DNA of 8,913 nucleotides from Syntrophomonadaceae bacterium. Lineage in GTDB: Bacteria; Bacillota_D; Dethiobacteria; DTU022. The translations under genes were made by a program, and so were the position numbers. The notes beneath the pieces were generated by a model that was not told where the DNA came from, searched no databases, and was given only the letters and a program-made list of their open reading frames with translations. The stretch is from NCBI GenBank assembly GCA_003562605.1, contig PWUG01000116.1, positions 1 to 8,913 on the forward strand, given 5' to 3'. Positions 1-5,781 of this stretch are shown piece by piece. Positions within the stretch are counted from its first letter, which is position 1. Every line of letters starts with the position of its first letter.

Positions 1-753
1 CCGTTCCAATTTAATGGTAGCACCGCTCGTGGTTTATTCTTTGGAGTTGAGCTGGAGGTTGAACACCCAGACCCTACATGTTGGGAGGATTTAGCGGAGT
101 TTGCGACTGACGATCTTGGGTTTCACTGCGAAGAGGATGGTTCAGTCAGAGGTTTTGAAATTATCTCAAATCCGTTTTCCTGGACATACTATGAGTCAGA
201 CCAAAAAGAACTATTCAATGATTTGTTAACAGCAGCGCAATCTCAAGGTTTTAAGTCTTATGATTCAGGTAACTGTGGAATTCATATACATTTATCTAAA
301 AAGGCTTTCTCAACTCAAAGGTTGCTGAATTTCTTGACTTTTATGTACTCGAACTTAGAATATATCAACTGTATCTCTCAAAGAGATTACACCAATGGTT
401 CATGTTCATGGCATATGAGCAAAGAGTGTAAAGATAGCATTACACCTGAGCGCTTGAAGGTAAAAGCTGAGCGTAAAACTGATAGGGAACGTTATACCGC
501 TGTTAATTTGTCGAACCCTGATACCATAGAAGTAAGGATATTCAGAGGTACACTAAACAAAGAATCATTCTTTAAAAATCTGGAATTTGTTAAGGCATTG
601 TATGAGTTCTGCGGATTTGTTGATCTGACTGAAACCACTTTAAAAGAAAATGCAGTACTCTATTTTCATGATTACATCGAAGCTAACAGCGAGAAGTACA
701 GCAACCTTTACAGCTTTCTAAAAAAGAAGGGTTTTTATTCTCTTAATAATTAA
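1..753 (+). CDS. Amidoligase-family (COOH-NH2 ligase) protein, 5' end outside window
   Basis: The frame is open from the first base, so the start lies upstream; 250 codons are visible. The motifs fit the putative amidoligase family (Pfam Amidoligase_2, glutamine-synthetase/GCS-like fold): GVELEVE at visible residues 15-21, DGSVRGFEIISNP at 46-58, GIHIHLS at 93-99, and a C-terminal block with VNLSN (about 168-172) and TIEVRIFRGTL (about 175-185). The acidic and histidine residues would be expected to hold Mg-ATP, as in related ATP-dependent ligases. Family members are predicted to form amide or peptide bonds; the substrate here is unknown. A class II glutamine amidotransferase follows after 79 bp, which suggests ammonia from glutamine is the amine donor. 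The ending after FYSLNN looks natural. Family call is confident; function is inferred. Confidence 0.8.
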   Translation, partial: PFQFNGSTARGLFFGVELEVEHPDPTCWEDLAEFATDDLGFHCEEDGSVRGFEIISNPFSWTYYESDQKELFNDLLTAAQSQGFKSYDSGNCGIHIHLSKKAFSTQRLLNFLTFMYSNLEYINCISQRDYTNGSCSWHMSKECKDSITPERLKVKAERKTDRERYTAVNLSNPDTIEVRIFRGTLNKESFFKNLEFVKALYEFCGFVDLTETTLKENAVLYFHDYIEANSEKYSNLYSFLKKKGFYSLNN

Positions 754-756
754 TTA

Positions 757-811
757 TACCATGACCAGGACGTCAAGGTCATTAACGACTTTGACGTCAT
801 AATGTCAGGTA
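757..811 (+). promoter_or_regulatory. Long imperfect RNA hairpin before the amidotransferase gene (possible RNase III site)
   Basis: GACGTCAAGGTC (769-780) pairs with GACTTTGACGTC (787-798), a 12-bp stem with one G-U pair and a 6-nt loop (781-786). Below an asymmetric internal loop, TGAC (762-765) pairs with GTCA (804-807), and TACC (757-760) with GGTA (808-811), leaving one bulged A. No U-tract follows, so this is not an intrinsic terminator. The Shine-Dalgarno of the next gene (TAAGGAGT, 818-825) begins 7 nt after the structure. T7 early mRNA is cut by RNase III at intergenic hairpins of this general kind; that role is inferred. Confidence 0.55.
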
Positions 812-832
812 CTACCATAAGGAGTCAATACT

Positions 833-1621
833 ATGTGTATCATAATCTATAAACCGAAAGATAAAGAGTTACCGAGTAAAGAAGTATTAGACACATGCTT
901 CTCAAATAATGCCGATGGTTGTGGGTTGACATATTACGCTAATGGTTATTGGCATACACGCAAGGGCTTTATGACATTCGAAGACTTCTACCATACACTA
1001 AACAGGATGAGAGCTAAAATTGAGAACTTGCCCGTGATTATACACTTTCGAATGTCAACTTGCATAGGTATTGAACCGGAAAAAACTCATCCCTTTCCGA
1101 TAACCAAAAATAGCAAACTATTGAATACGATTACATACAAAGCCAAACAAGTTTTAGCTCATAACGGTATTTTGGGCTCGGGTGATACGGATGAGCGACT
1201 AACAGATACCCAAGTATTTATTAAAACCTTTATTGTGCATGTTAAGGGTTTGTTACACTTGCCGCAAATAACAGACCTTATATCGGATAATTCCCTTGGG
1301 AGTCGAATCATTATAGGGGACGGTAACAAAGTTCGTATGTATGGCTCCTGGACTGAGGACGGCGGCATTTTGTACTCCAACGTAGGGTATAAAGAAAAAA
1401 GTTTAATCTATGATGATTGGGTATGGCATGAAGACGAAGACGAAGACAAGCTCATCAATAGTATAGATGACTCAATTTGTCCCCATTGTTACCTGGAGGA
1501 TAGATTGGTCGAAGTATATCCAACTGAACAAGAATCCCTTGATGGCATTCGACCGGTCGAGTGTCAAAACTGCGGGACAGTATATGACCATAACACTTTA
1601 AATATTGTAGACGGTTTATAA
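833..1621 (+). CDS. Class II glutamine amidotransferase (Ntn-hydrolase) with C-terminal zinc ribbon
   Basis: 262 residues. The protein begins Met-Cys, so after Met removal the Cys becomes the N-terminal nucleophile typical of GAT-II/Ntn hydrolases. Other family marks are HFRMST at residues 71-76 (the Arg that holds glutamine in GlmS-type enzymes), AHNG at 109-112 (oxyanion-hole Asn-Gly) and TDTQ at 124-127 (the Asp that binds the glutamine amine). The expected reaction is hydrolysis of glutamine to glutamate, releasing ammonia. After the GAT domain and an acidic linker (about 196-206) come CPHC (216-219) and CQNC (244-247), a likely zinc ribbon. No synthase domain is fused, so a partner must use the ammonia; the upstream amidoligase is the obvious candidate. 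The start is fixed by TAAGGAGT (818-825) and by the need for Cys2. Confidence 0.85.
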   Translation: MCIIIYKPKDKELPSKEVLDTCFSNNADGCGLTYYANGYWHTRKGFMTFEDFYHTLNRMRAKIENLPVIIHFRMSTCIGIEPEKTHPFPITKNSKLLNTITYKAKQVLAHNGILGSGDTDERLTDTQVFIKTFIVHVKGLLHLPQITDLISDNSLGSRIIIGDGNKVRMYGSWTEDGGILYSNVGYKEKSLIYDDWVWHEDEDEDKLINSIDDSICPHCYLEDRLVEVYPTEQESLDGIRPVECQNCGTVYDHNTLNIVDGL

Positions 1622-1637
1622 GAAAGGATTCCCGACC

Positions 1638-1943
1638 ATGAAATTTAATCTTGAAAATGATGTAGTCTTAAAAAAGATTGAAAAAAGTATCAACGCACCT
1701 TGGGTAATGGTATATGTAAGTCCCTTGGGTAGATCAATTATAATTAAGTTTTCTATGGAGCCGAAAGACAAATGGCAAAATGGGATTTTTGAAAATTCCA
1801 CATATGCCATAATTATAGCAGACAATAAGCAGGTTTTAGAAAAGATATCCGGCTATGGATTACCGAAAATGCGCAAGGGGCGTTATAAAGATGTAAATGA
1901 CCTTATTAATAAAATTAATAAGTTTATAGAACGAGGTAAATAA
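1638..1943 (+). CDS. Small hypothetical protein, third gene of the amidoligase block
   Basis: 101 residues; family not recognised. It starts 16 bp after the amidotransferase stop with an AAAGGA (1623-1628) ribosome-binding site, so the two are probably co-transcribed and co-translated. The sequence reads as an alpha/beta domain: hydrophobic strand-like runs at about 22-28 (WVMVYVS), 33-37 (SIIIK) and 56-60 (YAIII), then a basic C-terminal stretch from about 76 ending in a likely amphipathic helix (about 85-99). There is no signal peptide or membrane segment and no cysteine. It is A+T-rich like the two genes before it. It could be an accessory subunit or substrate of the amidation cassette, or an unrelated early host-takeover protein; the sequence alone does not decide. 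Confidence 0.75.
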   Translation: MKFNLENDVVLKKIEKSINAPWVMVYVSPLGRSIIIKFSMEPKDKWQNGIFENSTYAIIIADNKQVLEKISGYGLPKMRKGRYKDVNDLINKINKFIERGK

Positions 1944-2012
1944 GTTTATAATCATGCCTTTGGGAGTCAGGATTCCAGACGCTTCTTGACTCCCGGTAAC
2001 ATGCTTATAAAC
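1944..2012 (+). promoter_or_regulatory. 69-nt inverted repeat / long hairpin just before the RNA polymerase gene
   Basis: All arms share one centre at 1978. GTTTATAA (1944-1951) pairs with TTATAAAC (2005-2012), CATG (1953-1956) with CATG (2000-2003), and GGGAGTCAGGA (1962-1972) with TCTTGACTCCC (1984-1994, one G-U). An internal loop lies at 1957-1961/1995-1999 and the apical loop at 1973-1983. About 23 pairs form besides two possible G-U pairs in the internal loop. It begins right after the preceding stop and ends 11 nt before the polymerase Shine-Dalgarno GGAGGTG (2024-2030). No U-tract follows. An RNase III processing site or a translational control element for the polymerase is the likely role (inferred). 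Confidence 0.6.
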
Positions 2013-2035
2013 TATAACCTAACGGAGGTGCAACA

Positions 2036-4561
2036 ATGTCATTCAGAAAGCAAATCAACGACACACTTCTTGAGAAACAAACTAAGCTGGAATTACAAGG
2101 ACATCAATTCGGCAGAGATAGGTATCTGTCCCGTGTAGCTGATACCCACAGAGAACAACTTAAAGACAACGCTCAATTGAAACCTGAGGTTGGACTGATT
2201 CAGACCTACCTTCCACTGGTAGCTGAGAGGATTCAAGAGAAGTTTGATAAACCTGGTACGAATCCCAAGGTTGTAATAGACATTCAAAAGAATATCCAAA
2301 TCCTTGAACCGGAACGTTTGGCCTACCTGACCCTCCGGCATCTGGTAAACATTACGGATGACACCGCACTGACCGCCAATATGATTAAACTTGGCAGACA
2401 AGTCCAGGCTGATATTGATTATGCGTGGTTTCAAAAGAAAGCTCCGGGGTATCTTAATAAGATCGAAGAGAAGATCAAAGACAAGCACCTGGGGTATCGG
2501 CATGGGTTTTTAAAGAAGGCCGCTTATAAGGTTGAGATTTATGATGAAGAAGGTAACATCATCATGAAAGGCATACCTTCCCAAAAATGGTCCATCCAGG
2601 AGCAGACCTTAGTGGGAAAATTCTTACTTGGAATTATTCACAAGCACACCACCCTAATCAAGTTAGAAGAACGCACCAAAGTTGTCAGAAATTCCGCTAT
2701 GGTGGGTAATTTCCAGCCGACTGACTTCTTATCCATCAAGATCAACCCAGACGTTCGTAAGATGATTCAAGAAAAACATGATCGGATTGCGGACCTGTCT
2801 CCGGTTGTATTACCGGCTGTTATACCGCCCAAGCCGTGGATTAAAACCAAAGGTGGGTGTTTTCATTCTACCTATGGACAGCTCCAAGCCAAGATGGTCA
2901 GAACTCATAAGGATTTTATCCAGGACTACCTGGCAGAGCAAGAGCTGGACTCCGTTATGACAACCCTTAACCATATCCAAGACGTTCCTTTCAGGATCAA
3001 CACCAATGTCCTGGATGTCATGAAAGAGTCCTATCCTTTAGGCATTGGCAAGCTCCCTGCCCCGGAAAAGGAACTGGTAGAAATAGATGACCGCTGCCCC
3101 ATTGGTGAAATCAGCCCGTTTGAAGGGTATGATAAAGAAAATCCTGAGTTCAAGGCTTGGCAACGCTTGAAGGCAAGGGCATATGACAAGTTCCATAAGG
3201 AGAACAGCAAGCGCACCTCCCTCTTATGGAAGTTCAAGATAGCAGACATGTTCAAGGATGAGCCTGAAATGTACTTCTTCTGGAACATGGATTACCGAGG
3301 ACGGATCTATCCTATGCAGCCTTACATCAACCCTCAGATGGACGACTCCGGAAAAAGCTTAATTGAGTTCGCTCATGGTAAACCAGTCGGCCCGACCGGG
3401 GGCAAGTGGCTTGCCATTCATGGTGCCAACGTCTACGGTCAAGACAAATGTCCTTTGTATGAAAGGGTCCAGTGGGTCAATGAACATGAAGAACAGATCC
3501 TTGACTCCGCTAACAACCCCTTGGATGGATCGAGGTTCTGGACCAAGGCTGACAAACCTTTTCAATTCCTGGCCTTCTGTTTTGAATGGCTTGGATATAA
3601 AGAACAAGGTGAAGCCTTCGTATCCAGACTACCGCTGCATACCGATGGGACATGTTCTGGACTGCAACACTTCAGCGCCCTATTGAGAGATGAGATTGGT
3701 GGGAAGTCTGTCAACCTGATACCCGGCAACACAAAGGCCGATGTTTATCAAGAAGTGGCAGACGTTGTGAATGAAATCTTGATTCAAGATGCTGCCAATG
3801 GTGATGAGTTCGCAAAGGCATGGCTTAAGAGGGGTGTGGATCGTAAGGTTGTGAAAAGAAATGTCATGACCTTCTGTTATGGGGCAACCAAAAGAGGTTT
3901 TGCTGGTCAACTACTGTCCGACACTGACCCGCTACCTGAAGGAGTTGATGAGTTCAAGGCTTGCGTTTATCTTGGCAACAAAAATTGGGAAGCCGTAGAA
4001 AAGGTCCTGGTCAAGGCAGTGGAAGCCATGAACTACCTTCAAAAGCTTGCTCACTTTGTTACAAAGCATGGTCAGGATATAAGATGGACCACTCCGACCG
4101 GGTTCAAGGTTGTTCAGGATTATGTTAAAACTAAATCGAAACGAATTGATACATGGTGGGGAGGTCTCCGTGTTCAACTACAAATCCAAGTTGACACCAA
4201 TAAGAAAGACACCGTTGGTAGCAAGAACGCCATTGCTCCTAATTATATCCATTCCCTGGACGCAAGCCATCTCATGCTGACCACTGACAAATGTTATAAA
4301 GAAGGCATCAATGACCTTTCCTTCGTTCATGATTCCTTTGGTGCCCACGCCTGTAACATGGAAGACTTAAACCGTATCCTCCGGGAGACCTTCATTGAAA
4401 TGTATTCCGGGGATCTTCTGGAAGACTGGACCCAAGAAGTAAGAGCTTCCTTAGATGATTCTTTGCGGGCTGAATTTGATGACCTTGTTATAAAGCACAG
4501 ACCTATCATGGGTGGTTTGGATCTGGATGGCGTCATGGAGTCCAATTACTTTTTCTGCTAA
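2036..4561 (+). CDS. T7-like single-subunit DNA-directed RNA polymerase
   Basis: 841 residues against 883 in T7; homologous along its length. Catalytic residues line up: Asp537 in LPLHTDGTCSG (T7 D537), Lys607 and Tyr615 in VVKRNVMTFCYG (T7 K631, Y639) and Asp766 in SFVHDSFG (T7 D812). WNMDYRGRIYPM matches the T7 YNMDWRGRVY block, and the protein ends in SNYFFC, like the essential FAFA-type terminus. The specificity loop (about 694-722) holds Arg703, Asp705, Arg712 and Gln714, apparent equivalents of T7 R746, N748, R756 and Q758; Asp at the N748 position is the T3 state. The start has GGAGGTG 5 nt upstream. The gene lies between a long hairpin and an intrinsic terminator, so it is probably an early gene read by host polymerase; its product transcribes the downstream operon. 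Confidence 0.98.
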   Translation: MSFRKQINDTLLEKQTKLELQGHQFGRDRYLSRVADTHREQLKDNAQLKPEVGLIQTYLPLVAERIQEKFDKPGTNPKVVIDIQKNIQILEPERLAYLTLRHLVNITDDTALTANMIKLGRQVQADIDYAWFQKKAPGYLNKIEEKIKDKHLGYRHGFLKKAAYKVEIYDEEGNIIMKGIPSQKWSIQEQTLVGKFLLGIIHKHTTLIKLEERTKVVRNSAMVGNFQPTDFLSIKINPDVRKMIQEKHDRIADLSPVVLPAVIPPKPWIKTKGGCFHSTYGQLQAKMVRTHKDFIQDYLAEQELDSVMTTLNHIQDVPFRINTNVLDVMKESYPLGIGKLPAPEKELVEIDDRCPIGEISPFEGYDKENPEFKAWQRLKARAYDKFHKENSKRTSLLWKFKIADMFKDEPEMYFFWNMDYRGRIYPMQPYINPQMDDSGKSLIEFAHGKPVGPTGGKWLAIHGANVYGQDKCPLYERVQWVNEHEEQILDSANNPLDGSRFWTKADKPFQFLAFCFEWLGYKEQGEAFVSRLPLHTDGTCSGLQHFSALLRDEIGGKSVNLIPGNTKADVYQEVADVVNEILIQDAANGDEFAKAWLKRGVDRKVVKRNVMTFCYGATKRGFAGQLLSDTDPLPEGVDEFKACVYLGNKNWEAVEKVLVKAVEAMNYLQKLAHFVTKHGQDIRWTTPTGFKVVQDYVKTKSKRIDTWWGGLRVQLQIQVDTNKKDTVGSKNAIAPNYIHSLDASHLMLTTDKCYKEGINDLSFVHDSFGAHACNMEDLNRILRETFIEMYSGDLLEDWTQEVRASLDDSLRAEFDDLVIKHRPIMGGLDLDGVMESNYFFC

Positions 4562-4582
4562 CCTAAACTTTAAATCTTTTTA

Positions 4583-4622
4583 GCCGGAAACGCTTTGTTC
4601 ATCAAGCTTTCCGGCTTTTTTT
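4583..4622 (+). terminator. Intrinsic terminator after the RNA polymerase gene
   Basis: GCCGGAAA (4583-4590) pairs with TTTCCGGC (4608-4615). The stem continues past one bulged C with GCTT (4592-4595) and AAGC (4604-4607), leaving an 8-nt loop. Seven T residues follow (4616-4622). It starts 21 nt after the polymerase stop codon and lies immediately before the phage promoter, so it should end host-polymerase early transcripts. T7 likewise has an early terminator, although there it lies further downstream, after gene 1.3. Confidence 0.92.
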
Positions 4623-4626
4623 GTGG

Positions 4627-4649
4627 ACAGCCCCCTCACTATAGAAGAA
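4627..4649 (+). promoter_or_regulatory. T3/T7-type phage RNA polymerase promoter
   Basis: CCCTCACTATAG at 4633-4644 matches T7 from -9 to +1 (CTCACTATAG) and T3 from -11 to -3 (CCCTCACTA). The predicted start is G4644. Upstream of -12 it resembles neither phage. The position is right for the first phage-polymerase promoter, 4 nt after the terminator U-tract and 65 bp before the SSB start codon. No second copy was seen in the window by eye. Confidence 0.88.
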
Positions 4650-4670
4650 CAAAATAAATTCAAGTTCTTC
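4644..4670 (+). promoter_or_regulatory. 5'-terminal stem-loop of the phage-promoter transcript
   Basis: GAAGAAC (4644-4650) is complementary to GTTCTTC (4664-4670), with a 13-nt A/T-rich loop. The first stem base is the predicted +1 nucleotide, so the mRNA would begin with a 7-bp hairpin. Such structures protect 5' ends from decay, and the T7 gene 10 leader has a comparable element. The AAAGGAGA ribosome site (4693-4700) stays outside the stem. Confidence 0.65.
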
Positions 4671-4708
4671 ATAACAATAATTCCACTTACATAAAGGAGA
4701 TTACACTT

Positions 4709-5347
4709 ATGTCAAAGAAGAAGAAAACATTTGTTACACCTGTCACTGAATGTCGGTATCCATTCCTGGATAAACCTGACACCCAGTTCGACAAGGATGG
4801 AGTCTATCGGATTCAGTTGGTATTCGAGAAAGATGATGACTTTATCGAGAAAGTTAAGAAGGCTTCTCTTCGGGAGTTTGAGAAAGCTAAAGAATCCATG
4901 AAACCTAAAGATGCTGCAACCTTAAAGTACCACTGTCCAGCCAAACCAATCATTAATGATGATGGAGATGACACAGGTCAGGTGGAGTTAAGCTTTAAAT
5001 CCAAAGCATCCTTCACGGATCATAAGACAGGTGAGAGACGAGCGATCAAGGTACCTGTCTTCGATGCCAAGGGTAAACCATTGAAGGTTATCCCCAGGAT
5101 CGGTAATGGATCGAAAGTCAGCATCGCCTTTAATGTAGCACCCCACGTGGTCACAGGTACATTCTATTACACCACATATTTGAACGCTGTTCAGATTGTT
5201 GAGTTGTTAGAGTTCAACCCGGATGGAACCAGTTACGGTTTCGGTAAACACACCGAAGGTTTTGATGTTAATGACATCGAAGAAAAAGAGCCTGAGTTTG
5301 ATAAAGAGCCAGGGTCCCACGAAGACGACGACGACTCTCCATTCTAA
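4709..5347 (+). CDS. Single-stranded DNA-binding protein, T7 gp2.5-like
   Basis: 212 residues (T7 gp2.5 has 232). A basic N-terminus (SKKKK) leads into an OB-fold-like core: a strand-rich region at about 29-40, another at about 91-102, and GSKVSIAFNV to YLNAVQIVEL at about 134-166, the pattern seen near the end of the gp2.5 core. The tail from about 186 is strongly acidic and ends EDDDDSPF. In T7 gp2.5 the acidic tail and terminal Phe contact the polymerase and the primase-helicase and compete with DNA. It is the first gene after the phage promoter, has AAAGGAGA 8 nt before ATG, and overlaps the endonuclease start by 1 nt (TAATG). The role is coating single strands and organising replication and recombination. 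Order and tail make the call firm despite low sequence similarity to T7. Confidence 0.9.
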   Translation: MSKKKKTFVTPVTECRYPFLDKPDTQFDKDGVYRIQLVFEKDDDFIEKVKKASLREFEKAKESMKPKDAATLKYHCPAKPIINDDGDDTGQVELSFKSKASFTDHKTGERRAIKVPVFDAKGKPLKVIPRIGNGSKVSIAFNVAPHVVTGTFYYTTYLNAVQIVELLEFNPDGTSYGFGKHTEGFDVNDIEEKEPEFDKEPGSHEDDDDSPF

Positions 5348-5781
5348 TGTATAAGAACAACCACGGCGTTGCCAACGGATATAGATCTGGACTTGAGAAG
5401 GTCATTATGGAATACCTCAATAAGAGGGGTGTTCCATATTCATATGAATCTCATCGAATCCCCTTTGTTGAACCAGCAAAACGCCGCACATACACACCAG
5501 ACTTTTTCCTTCCGAACGGAATCGTCATTGAGTCTAAGGGGAGGTTTCTATCGAAGGATAGGCAGAAACACATCCTTATTAAACAGCAGTATCCTGACTT
5601 GGAGCTACGCTTCGTGTTCTCCAATGCTAACTCACCCATCTATAAGGGTTCAAAGACTTCTCTATCCAAATGGGCTGAGAAGTATGGATTCGAGTGGGCT
5701 GATAAGATGATTCCGGATACCTGGATCAAGGAGCCTCCAAACCTTAAATGGATCAAAGCTTTAGAGAGGTTTAAAATATGA
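5347..5781 (+). CDS. Endonuclease I / Holliday-junction resolvase, T7 gp3-like
   Basis: 144 residues (T7 149). Matches T7 endonuclease I nearly end to end: RSGLEK near the N-terminus, YTPDFFLPNG (49-58), ESKG (62-65), the FVFSNA block, YKGSKTS and the C-terminal WIKEP. The catalytic set Glu17, Asp52, Glu62, Lys64 corresponds to T7 E20, D55, E65, K67 with a constant offset of three, so it is expected to be active. The enzyme resolves branched DNA before packaging and, in T7, helps degrade host DNA. There is no Shine-Dalgarno; the ATG shares its A with the SSB stop (TAATG), so it is probably translated by coupling. The next Met (residue 21) would lose Glu17, which supports this start. It overlaps the helicase start by 4 nt. 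Confidence 0.97.
   Translation: MYKNNHGVANGYRSGLEKVIMEYLNKRGVPYSYESHRIPFVEPAKRRTYTPDFFLPNGIVIESKGRFLSKDRQKHILIKQQYPDLELRFVFSNANSPIYKGSKTSLSKWAEKYGFEWADKMIPDTWIKEPPNLKWIKALERFKI

Noticed and set aside
223..753. Independent start at TTG 223 for the amidoligase gene
   Set aside because: The same frame is open to position 1 and encodes conserved motifs upstream (GVELEVE, DGSVRGFE), so 223 is an internal Leu codon.
791..820. TTGACG and a weak TACCAT as a host sigma70 promoter before the amidotransferase
   Set aside because: The -35-like bases are part of the hairpin arm and the -10 match is poor.
1299..1320. CGAATCATTATAGGG inside the amidotransferase gene resembles the T7 promoter core CGACTCACTATAGGG
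   Set aside because: It lies within conserved coding sequence (residues SRIIIGDGN), differs at -9 and -5, and lacks the C at -11/-10 expected for this polymerase. Probably chance.
1987..2018. TTGACT and TATAAC as a host promoter for the RNA polymerase gene
   Set aside because: Spacing is 20 bp, too long for a good sigma70 promoter, and the -35-like bases belong to the long hairpin. Not excluded, but unsupported.
2093..2503. 136-codon open frame on the minus strand opposite the RNA polymerase gene
   Set aside because: It is a shadow of a well-supported coding region, with no recognisable domain or ribosome site. The other minus-strand frames were dismissed for the same reason.
4583..4622. 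Possible bidirectional terminator
   Set aside because: The strand left of the stem is T-rich, not A-rich, so the reverse transcript would lack a U-tract; no minus-strand genes are present either.
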